Assembly (NCBI GenBank): GCA_030523725.1
Contig: JAUNHV010000011.1
Coordinates: forward strand, 1 to 38,325
Origin: Synergistaceae bacterium
GTDB taxonomy: Bacteria > Synergistota > Synergistia > Synergistales > Synergistaceae
Direction of reading: 5' to 3'
Length of the DNA: 38,325 nt
Shown here: positions 26,761-34,790 of the stretch, piece after piece
How positions within the stretch are numbered: the stretch's first letter is position 1
Layout of the letters: each line of letters begins with the position of its first letter
Program-made: the position numbers and the translations under genes
Notes under the pieces: model-generated
Seen by the model: the letters and a program-made list of their open reading frames with translations, nothing else
What the model was told of the DNA's origin: nothing
The model's database searches: none

Positions 26761-26952
26761 CTATTCAGTTGCAACAGAAAGTTTTACAAAATCTCCCTGC
26801 AAATTCCAGCTCTTTTCCATTATGTTACCAGTTTCACCAGGTTGCTTCCATGGCAACATGTTAGCCATGCCGTAAGCATCAACAATAGCAATGAAGCGCG
26901 AACCGTCAGGAGCGATGTAAAGATATATTCCTTCTTCTCTTTGCCGCGCCAT
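26761..26952 (-). CDS. Small hypothetical protein, 63 residues
   Basis: I do not recognise this family. The protein starts MARQREEGIYLYIAPDG and has a central IAIVDAYGMANMLPWKQP. It is neither hydrophobic nor low-complexity, and it has no cysteine. The ATG is one base after the aspS stop codon, with GGAAGAAGAG upstream inside the end of aspS, and a terminator follows the stop. This tight placement favours a real translated gene coupled to aspS rather than a chance frame. The function is unknown. Confidence 0.7.
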   Translation of the reverse strand: MARQREEGIYLYIAPDGSRFIAIVDAYGMANMLPWKQPGETGNIMEKSWNLQGDFVKLSVATE

Positions 26953-26953
26953 A

Positions 26954-28744
26954 TTAAAGCTCTTCTTCCACTTTTATTGAAAGCTCAGCTAACTGTGCAT
27001 TGTCCACAGTTCCTGGTGCATCTGTCATTGGACATTGAGCCTTCTGATTCTTTGGGAATGCCATTGTATCACGTATAGACTTTGCTCTAAGCATAAGCAT
27101 TACGAGTCTGTCTAAGCCCAAGGCGATTCCACCATGGGGAGGTGTTCCAAATGAAAGAGCATCCATAAGAAATCCAAATCTATCTTTTATCGCTTCTTGA
27201 GTAAAATTTAATGCCTTGAATGCCAATTCTTGAACTTGTGGTTCATGAATACGAATTGAACCGCCACCAAGCTCCGTTCCATTCAGGACAACATCATAAG
27301 CACGGGAACGTACACGACCAGGCTCCGTCAACATATAGTCAAGATCTTCATACATTGGTGAAGTGAATGGATGGTGAACAGCCGTGTAGCGTCCTTCCTC
27401 TTCACTCCATTCAAAGAGTGGGAATTCTGTGACCCAAAGGAATTTGAAACCATCTTCAACCTGCCCAAGTGAAGCAGAAACTTCCAATCTAATTTGACCT
27501 AAAATTTCACAAGCTTTTTTCCAATTAAGGTCTGCCATAATAAATAATGCATCGCCATCTTCAATTCCAGTTAATTCCTTCAAGAGTGCAATCTTGTCTT
27601 CTGACAAGAACTTCATCAATGGACCTTTTAATTCTCCATCTTTTGCAAGGAAATTTGCCATACCAGCCGCACCAAGGTCTTTGGCACGTGCTTCCCAAAC
27701 AGAAATATCCTTTCTGCTCATTGAAGCTCCACCCTTGACAAGCAAGCCTTTTATTGTGCCACCATTTGCAACAAGTCCTGCAAATGGATTTTCACCACCT
27801 TCAAAAACCTTCTCAAGAGCCACCATTGCAGAAGCAATACGGAGATCTGGCTTGTCACTACCGTATTTGTCCATTGCCTCTTTCCAAGTCAAACGAAGAA
27901 ATGGAGTTTTCACCTCAACACCAGCAACATCCTTCCAAAGACCTGCAAGGTAATTTTCAAACATGGTCATGATATCTTCTTCTGTGATGAAGCTCATTTC
28001 AAAGTCTAACTGTGTAAACTCTGGCTGTCTGTCTGCACGCAGATCTTCATCACGGAAACATTTTGAAATTTGCATATAGCGGTCAAGTCCGCTAACCATA
28101 AGAAGCTGCTTAAAAATTTGCGGTGATTGTGGCAAAGCATAGAAACAACCTTTATTAACACGAGAAGGCACAAGATAATCCCTAGCCCCTTCTGGCGTTG
28201 ACTTTGTCAACATTGGAGTTTCAACTTCAGTAAAACCATTTTTGGCAAAATAATTTCTCGTATATAGCGTAACATCATGACGAATCTTCAAATTATGCTG
28301 CATTTTTTCACGACGAAGGTCAAGGTAACGATACTTCATGCGAAGATCTTCATTTACGTTATCAGTAGTGTCATCATCAATTTCAAATGGGCTAAGACGT
28401 GCAGGAGACATGATGATAAAGTCCTCTGCTAAAAGTTCAACTGCACCAGTTGGTAGTTCCGGATTTTCTGTCCCTTCTGGACGAATACGAAGGCGACCTT
28501 TCACAGACAAGACATATTCATTTCTTAATGAATTTGCTTGCTCGTGTATCTCAGCATTGATTTCAGGATTGAAAACAACTTGTGTTACGCCTGTTTTGTC
28601 CCAAAGTTCTATGAAGATAATTCCACCAAGGTCACGCCTTGCACGAAGCCAGCCGTTTAGGACTATATCTTTGCCAGCATCTTCCTTGCGTGGCTCACCA
28701 CATTTCATTGTTCTTTGCCATGATGCATCATAATATCTAGCCAT
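26954..28744 (-). CDS. aspS: Aspartyl-tRNA synthetase
   Basis: The protein has 596 residues, the bacterial class II type. It has the N-terminal OB anticodon domain, the catalytic core with STPEGARDYLVPSR, KCFRDEDLRADRQPEFTQLDFEMSF, the GAD insertion domain (about 290-410), and motif 3 GIALGLDRLVMLM. In the OB domain the sequence is RRDLGG, whereas non-discriminating AspRS enzymes tend to have His at the Leu, which weakly favours a discriminating enzyme. The start has AAGGAG upstream. It lies 26 bp after hisS, a pairing typical of Gram-positive bacteria. Confidence 0.97.
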   Translation of the reverse strand: MARYYDASWQRTMKCGEPRKEDAGKDIVLNGWLRARRDLGGIIFIELWDKTGVTQVVFNPEINAEIHEQANSLRNEYVLSVKGRLRIRPEGTENPELPTGAVELLAEDFIIMSPARLSPFEIDDDTTDNVNEDLRMKYRYLDLRREKMQHNLKIRHDVTLYTRNYFAKNGFTEVETPMLTKSTPEGARDYLVPSRVNKGCFYALPQSPQIFKQLLMVSGLDRYMQISKCFRDEDLRADRQPEFTQLDFEMSFITEEDIMTMFENYLAGLWKDVAGVEVKTPFLRLTWKEAMDKYGSDKPDLRIASAMVALEKVFEGGENPFAGLVANGGTIKGLLVKGGASMSRKDISVWEARAKDLGAAGMANFLAKDGELKGPLMKFLSEDKIALLKELTGIEDGDALFIMADLNWKKACEILGQIRLEVSASLGQVEDGFKFLWVTEFPLFEWSEEEGRYTAVHHPFTSPMYEDLDYMLTEPGRVRSRAYDVVLNGTELGGGSIRIHEPQVQELAFKALNFTQEAIKDRFGFLMDALSFGTPPHGGIALGLDRLVMLMLRAKSIRDTMAFPKNQKAQCPMTDAPGTVDNAQLAELSIKVEEEL

Positions 28745-28770
28745 TTTTTTCTCCTTTTAGACACTATAGA

Positions 28771-30021
28771 TTATTTTAATTTTTCTATTAAAGCATCTAG
28801 TGACAAGCTCTCTTGCTCACCTGTCGCCATATTTTTCAATGTGTAAAACTTTTTCTCTATTTCATCTTGACCGAGTATAACTGCAAAATCAGAAGTACCG
28901 GCAGCAGCTTTCACTTGAGTTTTCATGCTGCGAGCCATGTAATCCATATCAGTCGCAATATGATTTGTTCTCAAAATATTTGCAAGGCTCGCCGCTTCTA
29001 ACAAAGCATTGTCATCTGCTGTTACAATAAATGCTTTGTTCTTTGGCTCCTTGCCAAAGGTAGCTCCTTGGCTTTCCATTGTAAGGATTACACGCTCAAG
29101 CCCAGAAGCAAACCCCACACCTGGTGTTGGTGCTCCGCCGATTGCCTCTGCAAGATGGTCATATCTTCCACCACCACAAACAGCGTTTTGCGACCCCAAG
29201 TCACCAGACAAAATTTCAAAAGCCGTTTTTGTGTAATAGTCAAGTCCACGGACAAGACGTTTGTCAAGCTTTATGTCTGCACCAAGTTTTTCTAAAGCCT
29301 TCATAACTGTTGCAAAATGTGATTTACAATCATCACAAAGGTTATCCAAAATTGATGGTGCGTTCTCTGTAATTGCTTTACAAGCAGGATTTTTACAATC
29401 CAAAATTCTTAATGGGTTTCTGTCAAATCTTCCTTGACAGCTTTCACAAAGTTCTGACATATGTGGTGCAAGATAATCTTGCAACGCTTTTCTATACAAA
29501 GGACGACATTCAGGACAACCAACAGAATTCAAGACAACCTGCAAATTTTTCAAGCCGAGCCGTCTGTAAAACTCCATAGACAAATCTATAATTTCTACAT
29601 CAAGCAATGGGCTACGCGAACCGATAGCCTCAATGTCCAGCTGAACAAACTGACGATAACGTCCCTTCTGTGGTCTCTCGTAACGGAACATAGGTCCAAT
29701 ACACCAAAACTTCTGTGGCTGACTGCCACGAGCCATATTATGCTCCAAGTAGCTTCTCATAACAGAAGCTGTAAGTTCAGGCCTCAATGTGATAGACCTA
29801 CCACCTTTATCGAGAAATGTATACATTTCTTTTTCCACGACATCTGTCGTTTGACCAACGCCTCTATGAAACAATTCTGTATGTTCAAATATCGGCAAGG
29901 TTATTTCTTTATAACCAAAATCAGAAACAACACCTTGCGCAACGTGGCTGACGTAAGCCCATTTCCAGCTTTCGTCTCCGAGTATATCCTTCGTGCCACG
30001 CGGTGCTTCTATCTTAGACAT
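28771..30021 (-). CDS. hisS: Histidyl-tRNA synthetase
   Basis: The protein has 416 residues. Class II motifs are in order: APRGTKDILG, FEHTELFHRGVGQTTDVVEKEMYTF, TLRPELTASVMR, FRYERPQKGRYRQFVQLDIE, then the His-specific motif LVRGLDYYTKTAFE and the C-terminal anticodon-binding domain. The Cys-rich stretch between about 188 and 240 (SVGCPECRPLY, CESCQGRF, CKNPACKAI, CDDCKSH) looks like an inserted zinc-binding segment found in some bacterial HisRS. ATG 30021 is chosen over a GTG at 30033 because AGAGGTG is placed properly. The promoter is at 30061-30089. Confidence 0.95.
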   Translation of the reverse strand: MSKIEAPRGTKDILGDESWKWAYVSHVAQGVVSDFGYKEITLPIFEHTELFHRGVGQTTDVVEKEMYTFLDKGGRSITLRPELTASVMRSYLEHNMARGSQPQKFWCIGPMFRYERPQKGRYRQFVQLDIEAIGSRSPLLDVEIIDLSMEFYRRLGLKNLQVVLNSVGCPECRPLYRKALQDYLAPHMSELCESCQGRFDRNPLRILDCKNPACKAITENAPSILDNLCDDCKSHFATVMKALEKLGADIKLDKRLVRGLDYYTKTAFEILSGDLGSQNAVCGGGRYDHLAEAIGGAPTPGVGFASGLERVILTMESQGATFGKEPKNKAFIVTADDNALLEAASLANILRTNHIATDMDYMARSMKTQVKAAAGTSDFAVILGQDEIEKKFYTLKNMATGEQESLSLDALIEKLK

Positions 30022-30060
30022 TCTTAGCCACACCTCTTACGTAAAGAAAATCTTCTGGTA

Positions 30061-30089
30061 ATGATACCGCAAAAATTCAAATTTCACAA
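30061..30089 (-). promoter_or_regulatory. Predicted promoter of hisS-aspS
   Basis: On the minus strand TTGTGA (30084-30089), a 17-bp spacer and TATCAT (30061-30066) lie about 40 bp before the hisS start. There is no T-box-like leader, since the 5' UTR would be only about 35 nt. Confidence 0.55.
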
Positions 30090-30131
30090 GGTTTTGAAAA
30101 ACAGAAAATAGTAAATCTTTAGAATAATAAA

Positions 30132-30200
30132 ATTAGCCACGAAGAACATAATGAGTGGTTATAGGTGTAACCATCAGTTTTTATGTTCTTTATGGCTAAT
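30132..30200. repeat. Long imperfect palindrome between tRNA-Cys and hisS
   Basis: The outer arms 30132-30151 and 30181-30200 agree in 18 of 20 positions. Inside, TGAGTGGTTA (30152-30161) pairs with TAACCATCA (30168-30176) with one bulge. The whole folds as a 69-nt nested hairpin. On the minus strand it is followed by TTTTATTATT and so could end tRNA-Cys transcription. It also shares GAGTGGTTAT and an ACCAyCAGTTT segment with the IS right end, in the reverse order, so it might instead be a small palindromic repeat element. The remaining gap, 30201-30241, holds nothing I recognise. Confidence 0.7.
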
Positions 30201-30241
30201 ATGTTCTTCTATATGACAAAAAAGAAAAAAAGACAAAAAAA

Positions 30242-30315
30242 TGGAGGAGGCACCCAGATTCGAACTGGGGATAAAGGATTTGCAGTCCTCTGCCTTACCA
30301 CTTGGCTATGCCTCC
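30242..30315 (-). tRNA. tRNA-Cys (anticodon GCA)
   Basis: The 74-nt RNA, read on the minus strand, has the acceptor stem GGAGGCA/TGCCTCC, discriminator T (U in the RNA, the usual identity base for Cys), and an encoded CCA end. The anticodon loop reads CTGCAAA with the GCA anticodon, and the T-loop reads GTTCGAATC. The D-loop AGCCAAGTGGTAAGGCA is normal. Promoter 30331-30359 drives it. Confidence 0.97.
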
Positions 30316-30330
30316 TCGCGACAGGGTGAG

Positions 30331-30359
30331 AGTATATCAAAAAAACATAATTCTGTCAA
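30331..30359 (-). promoter_or_regulatory. Near-consensus promoter of tRNA-Cys
   Basis: On the minus strand, consensus TTGACA (30354-30359), a 17-bp spacer and TATACT (30331-30336) precede the tRNA by about 16 bp. This is the best promoter in the window, as expected for a tRNA gene. Confidence 0.85.
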
Positions 30360-30382
30360 TGCAAATCATTCATAGAATCTTA

Positions 30383-30416
30383 AAAAAATTTAGCCACAGA
30401 CAAAATGCCTGTGGCT
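30383..30416 (-). terminator. Terminator of recA
   Basis: Arms AGCCACAG (30392-30399) and CTGTGGCT (30409-30416) form a hairpin followed, on the minus strand, by AAATTTTTTT. It begins 15 bp past the recA stop codon. Confidence 0.8.
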
Positions 30417-30431
30417 CTATAGCTTGTTTGA

Positions 30432-31568
30432 TTATTCATTTACATCAATCTTGAGGACACCTTCGTTAATGAGAGCTTCCTCAGCTTTTTGTATCGCATC
30501 AAAGTCATCTTCCGGTTCTTCAGGTTCAGGATCAAGCATACCGAGGTGCTCTGCAACTTTTTTCAAGACAAGCGACTTCACTTCTTCCATTACATCCGGA
30601 TTTTCCTCAAAGAATGTAGAGGCTTTTTCTCTTCCCTGTGCAAGCGACTCTCCTTTATATGTAATCCAAGAACCTTTCTTCTTCAAAATTCCATAGTCAA
30701 TTCCCATATCAACTACAGCCATTGTCTTTGGCACACCTTTGCCGTAAATCAAACTACATCTTGCTGTACGGAATGGAGGTGCCATTTTGTTTTTAACGAC
30801 CTTAATAGCCAATTCATGACCAATAACTTCGTCACCAACTTTGATTTGACCAATACGGCGAACATCAATGCGAAGTGAACTGTAGAATTTAAGAGCTCTA
30901 CCACCAGTGGTGGTTTCTGTTGGTCCCTGACCATAACCAGTGCTAATCTGCGCACGCAACTGGTTTATAAAAATTACTGTCGTTTTGCTCTTGGCAATCA
31001 CAGCTGTCAATCTCCTCAAAGCATAGCTCATCAAACGTGCATGAAGCCCCATTTGAACAGTATCACCAATATGTCCGTCTATTTCTGCCTGAGGTGTAAG
31101 AGCCGCAACCGAGTCAACAACTATGAGGTCAAATGTGCCACTACGAACAAGCTCATCCACAATGAAAAATGCCTGTTCTCCGCTATCAGGCTGTGAAAGG
31201 TAAAGATTTGTTGTGTCAACTCCTATTGCTGCTGCTAGGCGTGGATCAAGCGCATGCTCTGCATCCACAAATGCAACAAGTCCTCCCTTCTTTTGTGCCT
31301 CTGCTAAAGCGTGAAGCGCAATGGTAGTTTTACCACCACCTTCAGGACCGTAGATTTCTACAACTCTGCCACGTGGAATACCACCAATGCCAAGGGCAAC
31401 ATCGAGTTGTAAAATGCCTGTTGGAATAACATCCATAGGCGCTTGCACTTCGTCCCCTAGCCTCATTATGGCTCCATCGCCAAATTTTTCACGAATGTTT
31501 TTTAGAGCCTGTGCTAAAATTTCATCCTTTGTTGTTGCCTTTGATGTTTTATCTAATTTTTTTGCCAT
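30432..31568 (-). CDS. recA: Recombinase RecA
   Basis: The protein has 378 residues. RecA forms the filament for homologous recombination and triggers the SOS response. It shows KFGDGAIMRLGD, the catalytic Glu and DNA-binding L2-region FINQLRAQISTGYGQGPTETTTGG, and a C-terminal acidic tail (DPEPEEPEDDFD). The Walker A reads GPEGGGKTT, whereas most RecA proteins have GPESSGKTT. The P-loop GxxxxGKT is kept, so it should bind ATP. The start is ATG 31568 with CGGAG upstream. It lies 24 bp after the POTRA gene, so the two may be cotranscribed. No LexA box is obvious. Confidence 0.97.
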   Translation of the reverse strand: MAKKLDKTSKATTKDEILAQALKNIREKFGDGAIMRLGDEVQAPMDVIPTGILQLDVALGIGGIPRGRVVEIYGPEGGGKTTIALHALAEAQKKGGLVAFVDAEHALDPRLAAAIGVDTTNLYLSQPDSGEQAFFIVDELVRSGTFDLIVVDSVAALTPQAEIDGHIGDTVQMGLHARLMSYALRRLTAVIAKSKTTVIFINQLRAQISTGYGQGPTETTTGGRALKFYSSLRIDVRRIGQIKVGDEVIGHELAIKVVKNKMAPPFRTARCSLIYGKGVPKTMAVVDMGIDYGILKKKGSWITYKGESLAQGREKASTFFEENPDVMEEVKSLVLKKVAEHLGMLDPEPEEPEDDFDAIQKAEEALINEGVLKIDVNE

Positions 31569-31592
31569 TACTTTTCTCCGTTTCTATTAGCA

Positions 31593-32123
31593 CTATTTTA
31601 TATTTAACATATTTTTTAATGTTTCTTCCTTATGGTTGAGGATGTTATCATCTGGCGTAGCACGTTCACGCAAAGCAATGAGCAATGTCCCAGCTACTAC
31701 CGGTTCCTCTGGCAAATATGCCTTTGAAACTTCGTCCCCTTTCTTACGATATAATTCCGTAACTGCATCAACCAATTCATGAATTTGCTTCATAGTGACT
31801 TCTCTGTCTAACCAAGGTTTCAATATAGGATTAAGCTCTTCTTGAGTCAATATTTTCGAATCCTGAACAGAAATTTGTTTTAGAACATAAACACGCTCCA
31901 TGTAAGGCAAATCTTTATTTTTCTTTTCACGCTTCTTTTCATCATAATACTGGTCATACGCTTTTTGCTCCTGCTGCAACTGGTACATTAGCTCTTCCTG
32001 CTTATATAGCTCTTGCATCCGCCTCATTTCAACTGCAGGATCTACAAAAGGATCAGCAAAGGCTGGTAACACAATGACAAGAGACAACACAAAAAACAAT
32101 ACTGCCGAAATTATTTTTTTCAT
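31593..32123 (-). CDS. Exported protein with a single POTRA-like domain
   Basis: The protein has 176 residues. Residues 1-23 form a signal peptide (MKKII…FADP) with an AxA-type site FAD. A charged, Gln/Glu/Lys-rich helix region follows to about 70. Residues about 75-155 (RVYVLKQISVQDSKILTQEEL, PILKPWLDREVTMKQIHELV, VAGTLLIALRE) fit the POTRA type 2 domain of ShlB/FhaC two-partner secretion pores, based on the pattern I know. No outer-membrane barrel follows, and no ShlA/FhaB exoprotein is nearby. The frame is intact, so it is not a recent truncation. It may serve as a periplasmic adaptor. The gene has a GGAG site and its own predicted promoter. Confidence 0.75.
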   Translation of the reverse strand: MKKIISAVLFFVLSLVIVLPAFADPFVDPAVEMRRMQELYKQEELMYQLQQEQKAYDQYYDEKKREKKNKDLPYMERVYVLKQISVQDSKILTQEELNPILKPWLDREVTMKQIHELVDAVTELYRKKGDEVSKAYLPEEPVVAGTLLIALRERATPDDNILNHKEETLKNMLNIK

Positions 32124-32175
32124 AGTCCAAACATCTCCATATACTTTTAGAATACATTGCCACTATACACCATAA

Positions 32176-32204
32176 TTTATAGCAAATTTTTAATAAATCA
32201 GCAA
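32176..32204 (-). promoter_or_regulatory. Possible promoter of the POTRA-recA unit
   Basis: On the minus strand TTGCTG (32199-32204), a 17-bp spacer and TATAAA (32176-32181) lie about 50 bp before the POTRA gene. The boxes are imperfect, so the call is tentative. Confidence 0.4.
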
Positions 32205-32226
32205 GGAAAAATGAAAAATTTATGCA

Positions 32227-32721
32227 TTAAAAGAGGGCTAATATTTCATCACGAATAATAAAAAGACCACCTGCAAAAAATAGCCAGCTAAAAAGACGTA
32301 ACAAGAAATTAACAATAACTCCACCGAGCAAATCATCTGCCATAATTCCAACCCCACCAGGAAGTTTTTCCATCCACTTTATTGGACAAGGCTTTGTAAT
32401 ATCAACTATGCGAAATGCCATAAGTGCGATAATAGCATAGTTTAACGGCAAGGCAAAGGAAGCAAGCCACACACCAGCAACTTCGTCTATGACACATTCT
32501 GATGGATCGGTAACACCAGTTTTTTTAGCGTAAATATCTGCACATATCGTTCCAAGAACAGTTACTGCAAGAATTGCCCACCACGCAACACCACCAGAGG
32601 CAAGCCAAATTATCGTTCCAACAATAGAACCGAGCGTGCCTGGCATTTTTGAAAATCTGCCAACAGTGCCCACCGTCGCAACAAGCCCATACCAACTTGT
32701 CATTTCTTTTGTTAATTTCAT
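32227..32721 (-). CDS. pgpA: Phosphatidylglycerophosphatase A
   Basis: The protein has 164 residues. PgpA removes a phosphate from phosphatidylglycerophosphate to make phosphatidylglycerol. Motifs are KMPGTLGSIVG near the N-terminus, DPSECVIDEVAGVWLA in the middle, RIVDITKPCPIKWMEKLPGG, and IMADDLLGGV, all typical. Three to four hydrophobic segments are visible. ATG 32721 (with GAGGG upstream) is preferred over ATG 32739, which lacks a ribosome binding site. It lies after the ferritin terminator. Confidence 0.92.
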   Translation of the reverse strand: MKLTKEMTSWYGLVATVGTVGRFSKMPGTLGSIVGTIIWLASGGVAWWAILAVTVLGTICADIYAKKTGVTDPSECVIDEVAGVWLASFALPLNYAIIALMAFRIVDITKPCPIKWMEKLPGGVGIMADDLLGGVIVNFLLRLFSWLFFAGGLFIIRDEILALF

Positions 32722-32768
32722 ACGTTTCACATCCCTCATAGAAACTAACGGCGATTATAACAAAATTT

Positions 32769-32807
32769 CAAAAAAAAGAAAGTCCATTAACGAATAATGG
32801 ACTTTCT
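32769..32807 (-). terminator. Terminator of the ferritin gene
   Basis: The perfect 13-bp stem AGAAAGTCCATTA / TAATGGACTTTCT with a 5-nt loop is followed on the minus strand by a run of eight T. It lies about 20 bp past the ferritin stop. Confidence 0.9.
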
Positions 32808-32826
32808 GTGAAAAGCAATAAATTTT

Positions 32827-33315
32827 TTATCTTTCACCGAGCTGGCTATCCAGTTTGACAAGTAAGCAGGTGTGATTTTTTGCAACCTTTACTTTTTCGT
32901 AGATGGCAAGCGAATCCTCTTCTTCCTCAACTTGTTCATTCACGAACCAAAGCAACATCTCAACTGTTGCAAAATCTTCCTCAGCTCTTGCAACACGGAC
33001 AAGGTCATATATCATGCCCGTTACCTTTTGCTCATGCTCATAAACCTGTGCAAAAAGTTCCTCAAGGTCTTTCCACTCTGTGCGAGGGGCTTCAATCGCT
33101 GTGAGCGTAACACGACCTGCTCTACGGAAAACAAAATCAAAAATCTTCATAGCATGAGTTTGCTCTTCTGCTGCTTGCTTTCTGAGCCAATTTGCCGTGC
33201 CACCTAAGCCATTTGCCTCTGCCCATGTAGCCATGGAAAGGTAGAGGTAACCCGAGTAAAGCTCAGCGTTAATCTGGGCATTTAATTTTGCTTCTAACTG
33301 TTGTGATATCTTCAT
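32827..33315 (-). CDS. ftn: Ferritin (FtnA type)
   Basis: The protein has 162 residues, a single four-helix ferritin. It has the ferroxidase ligands in INAELYSGYLYLSM (Glu), KQAAEEQTHAMKIFDF (Glu-Glu-x-x-His) and WFVNEQVEEEEDSL. It would store iron in a 24-mer shell. A strong AGGAGGT site and its own promoter (33347-33374), and a terminator, make it monocistronic. In anaerobes such ferritins often help against oxygen stress. Confidence 0.95.
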   Translation of the reverse strand: MKISQQLEAKLNAQINAELYSGYLYLSMATWAEANGLGGTANWLRKQAAEEQTHAMKIFDFVFRRAGRVTLTAIEAPRTEWKDLEELFAQVYEHEQKVTGMIYDLVRVARAEEDFATVEMLLWFVNEQVEEEEDSLAIYEKVKVAKNHTCLLVKLDSQLGER

Positions 33316-33346
33316 AAGACCAACCTCCTAAATATTCTATAATTAA

Positions 33347-33374
33347 ATTATAAACAGAAAACAAGAAATTACAA
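33347..33374 (-). promoter_or_regulatory. Predicted promoter of the ferritin gene
   Basis: On the minus strand TTGTAA (33369-33374), a 16-bp spacer and a consensus TATAAT (33347-33352) precede the start by about 30 bp. I see no clear Fur or PerR box. Confidence 0.6.
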
Positions 33375-33400
33375 GAGGTAAAATTTATAATAACGCGAGA

Positions 33401-34708
33401 TTATAATACCAATGTTGCAATCATATCATGTGGTGTAGCGTCTTCAATTTCTACATTAACAAAGTCGCCAGCAGAAAGAGTGGGGGAGTCTTTCAAGCCA
33501 CGAATTTCTATTACTCCATCAACCTCTGGTGCCTCACGATATGACCTTGCAATTGCGTAGTCTTCGGCAAGGTTTACTTCTTCCACAAGCACCTGCATTG
33601 TTTTTCCTATGAACAAATTTTGACGTGACTGCGAAATATTTTCTTGTAATGACATAAGGTGCGCAAGGCGTTTTTGTTTTGTTGCCTCTCTACATTGGTG
33701 TGGCATTGCATCTGCCAAAGTTCCTTCTTCTTTGAAATAGGTGAAGGCACCAAGCCTGTCAAATTTCACCTGCTCCAAAAAGTTCAAAAGATTTGCAAAA
33801 TGTTTTTCTTGCTCGCCAGGAAAACCAACCATGCAGGTAGTACGGAGCGCAAAGTCTGGTCTTATGGAACGTGCAGTCTTAAAGACTCGAAGCAAATCTG
33901 ATGAGTCCTGTCCCCTGTTCATTGCAGACAAAATTTTTGGATCAGCATGTTGAATTGGTATATCTAGATATGGCAAAATCTGTTTTCCACAAGCCACACG
34001 CTCTAGCAATTTGTCTGACACACGCACGGGGTGAAGATATAACAAGCGAATCCAAATATCATTTGGCAAAGCTTTTTCTAAATTATCAAGGAGCTCTAGC
34101 AAATGGCTTTTGCCATCAAAATCTGTGCCATAAACTGTCAAATCCTGCCCGACAACACAAAGCTCTTTTGCCCCAATTTCCACAAGTTTTGTAGCTTCAT
34201 TCACAATTGTTTCCTGCGTGAGACTCTTGAGTTCGCCACGAATTGAAGGAATTGCACAGTAAGCGCATTTATTTTCGCACCCTTCAACAATTTTCAAATA
34301 ACGAGAGAAAAGAGGGCTAGCGGGTAACTTGCCACGCTCGCGACAATTTTGTGTTTTCTGTGTTTGCCCCTTCAAGCTTTTGACTACGCTTTCCCAATCT
34401 TCACTTTTAGCCCAAAAATCTACATGCTTAAATTCTCGCTTTAAGTCGTCACCATATCTGTTAAAGAGGCAGCCAACAACGCCAATTTTTTTTAATTGAC
34501 CTGTTTCTTTCAATTCTTCCATATTCAAAATTTCTTCTATGTTTTCTTCAACAGCAGGGCGAATAAAACCACAGGTATTGATAATTGCACAATCTGCCTC
34601 CTCAGCGCATGCCACAATTTCAAAGCCCTCTTGCTCTAACCATCCCACAAGGCATTCAGAGTCTACCTTATTTTTTGCACAGCCCAAGCTCAATATGTAT
34701 ATCTTCAT
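33401..34708 (-). CDS. rimO: Ribosomal protein S12 methylthiotransferase RimO
   Basis: The protein has 435 residues. RimO adds a methylthio group to an Asp of S12 using two iron-sulfur clusters. The N-terminal UPF0004 domain begins MKIYILSLGCAKNKVDSE and has the other ligand cysteines in NTCGFIRPA and VVGCLFN. The radical SAM motif C-x3-C-x2-C lies in CENKCAYCAIP. The TRAM domain ends the protein. The sister enzyme MiaB differs in the SLGCAKNxVDSE start, which favours RimO. miaA is its divergent neighbour. Confidence 0.95.
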   Translation of the reverse strand: MKIYILSLGCAKNKVDSECLVGWLEQEGFEIVACAEEADCAIINTCGFIRPAVEENIEEILNMEELKETGQLKKIGVVGCLFNRYGDDLKREFKHVDFWAKSEDWESVVKSLKGQTQKTQNCRERGKLPASPLFSRYLKIVEGCENKCAYCAIPSIRGELKSLTQETIVNEATKLVEIGAKELCVVGQDLTVYGTDFDGKSHLLELLDNLEKALPNDIWIRLLYLHPVRVSDKLLERVACGKQILPYLDIPIQHADPKILSAMNRGQDSSDLLRVFKTARSIRPDFALRTTCMVGFPGEQEKHFANLLNFLEQVKFDRLGAFTYFKEEGTLADAMPHQCREATKQKRLAHLMSLQENISQSRQNLFIGKTMQVLVEEVNLAEDYAIARSYREAPEVDGVIEIRGLKDSPTLSAGDFVNVEIEDATPHDMIATLVL

Positions 34709-34743
34709 TTTTCTTGCACACCTATTAACGACTTATTTTTATT

Positions 34744-34752
34744 AGTATAGCA
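34744..34752 (-). promoter_or_regulatory. Extended -10 promoter of rimO
   Basis: The minus strand reads TGCTATACT about 36 bp before the rimO start. There is no clear -35 box. Confidence 0.5.
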
Positions 34753-34790
34753 TAAATTTTTTCTCAAATCATACACAAAACCTCACTTTA

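Noticed and set aside
29461-30027. 188-residue plus-strand frame opposite hisS.
   Set aside because: Antisense to hisS, no domain, and no ribosome binding site that stands out.
30022-30130. T-box leader upstream of hisS.
   Set aside because: Expected in Firmicutes, but the gap between the predicted promoter and start is only about 40 bp, and no AGGGUGGNACCGCG-like T-box motif is seen.
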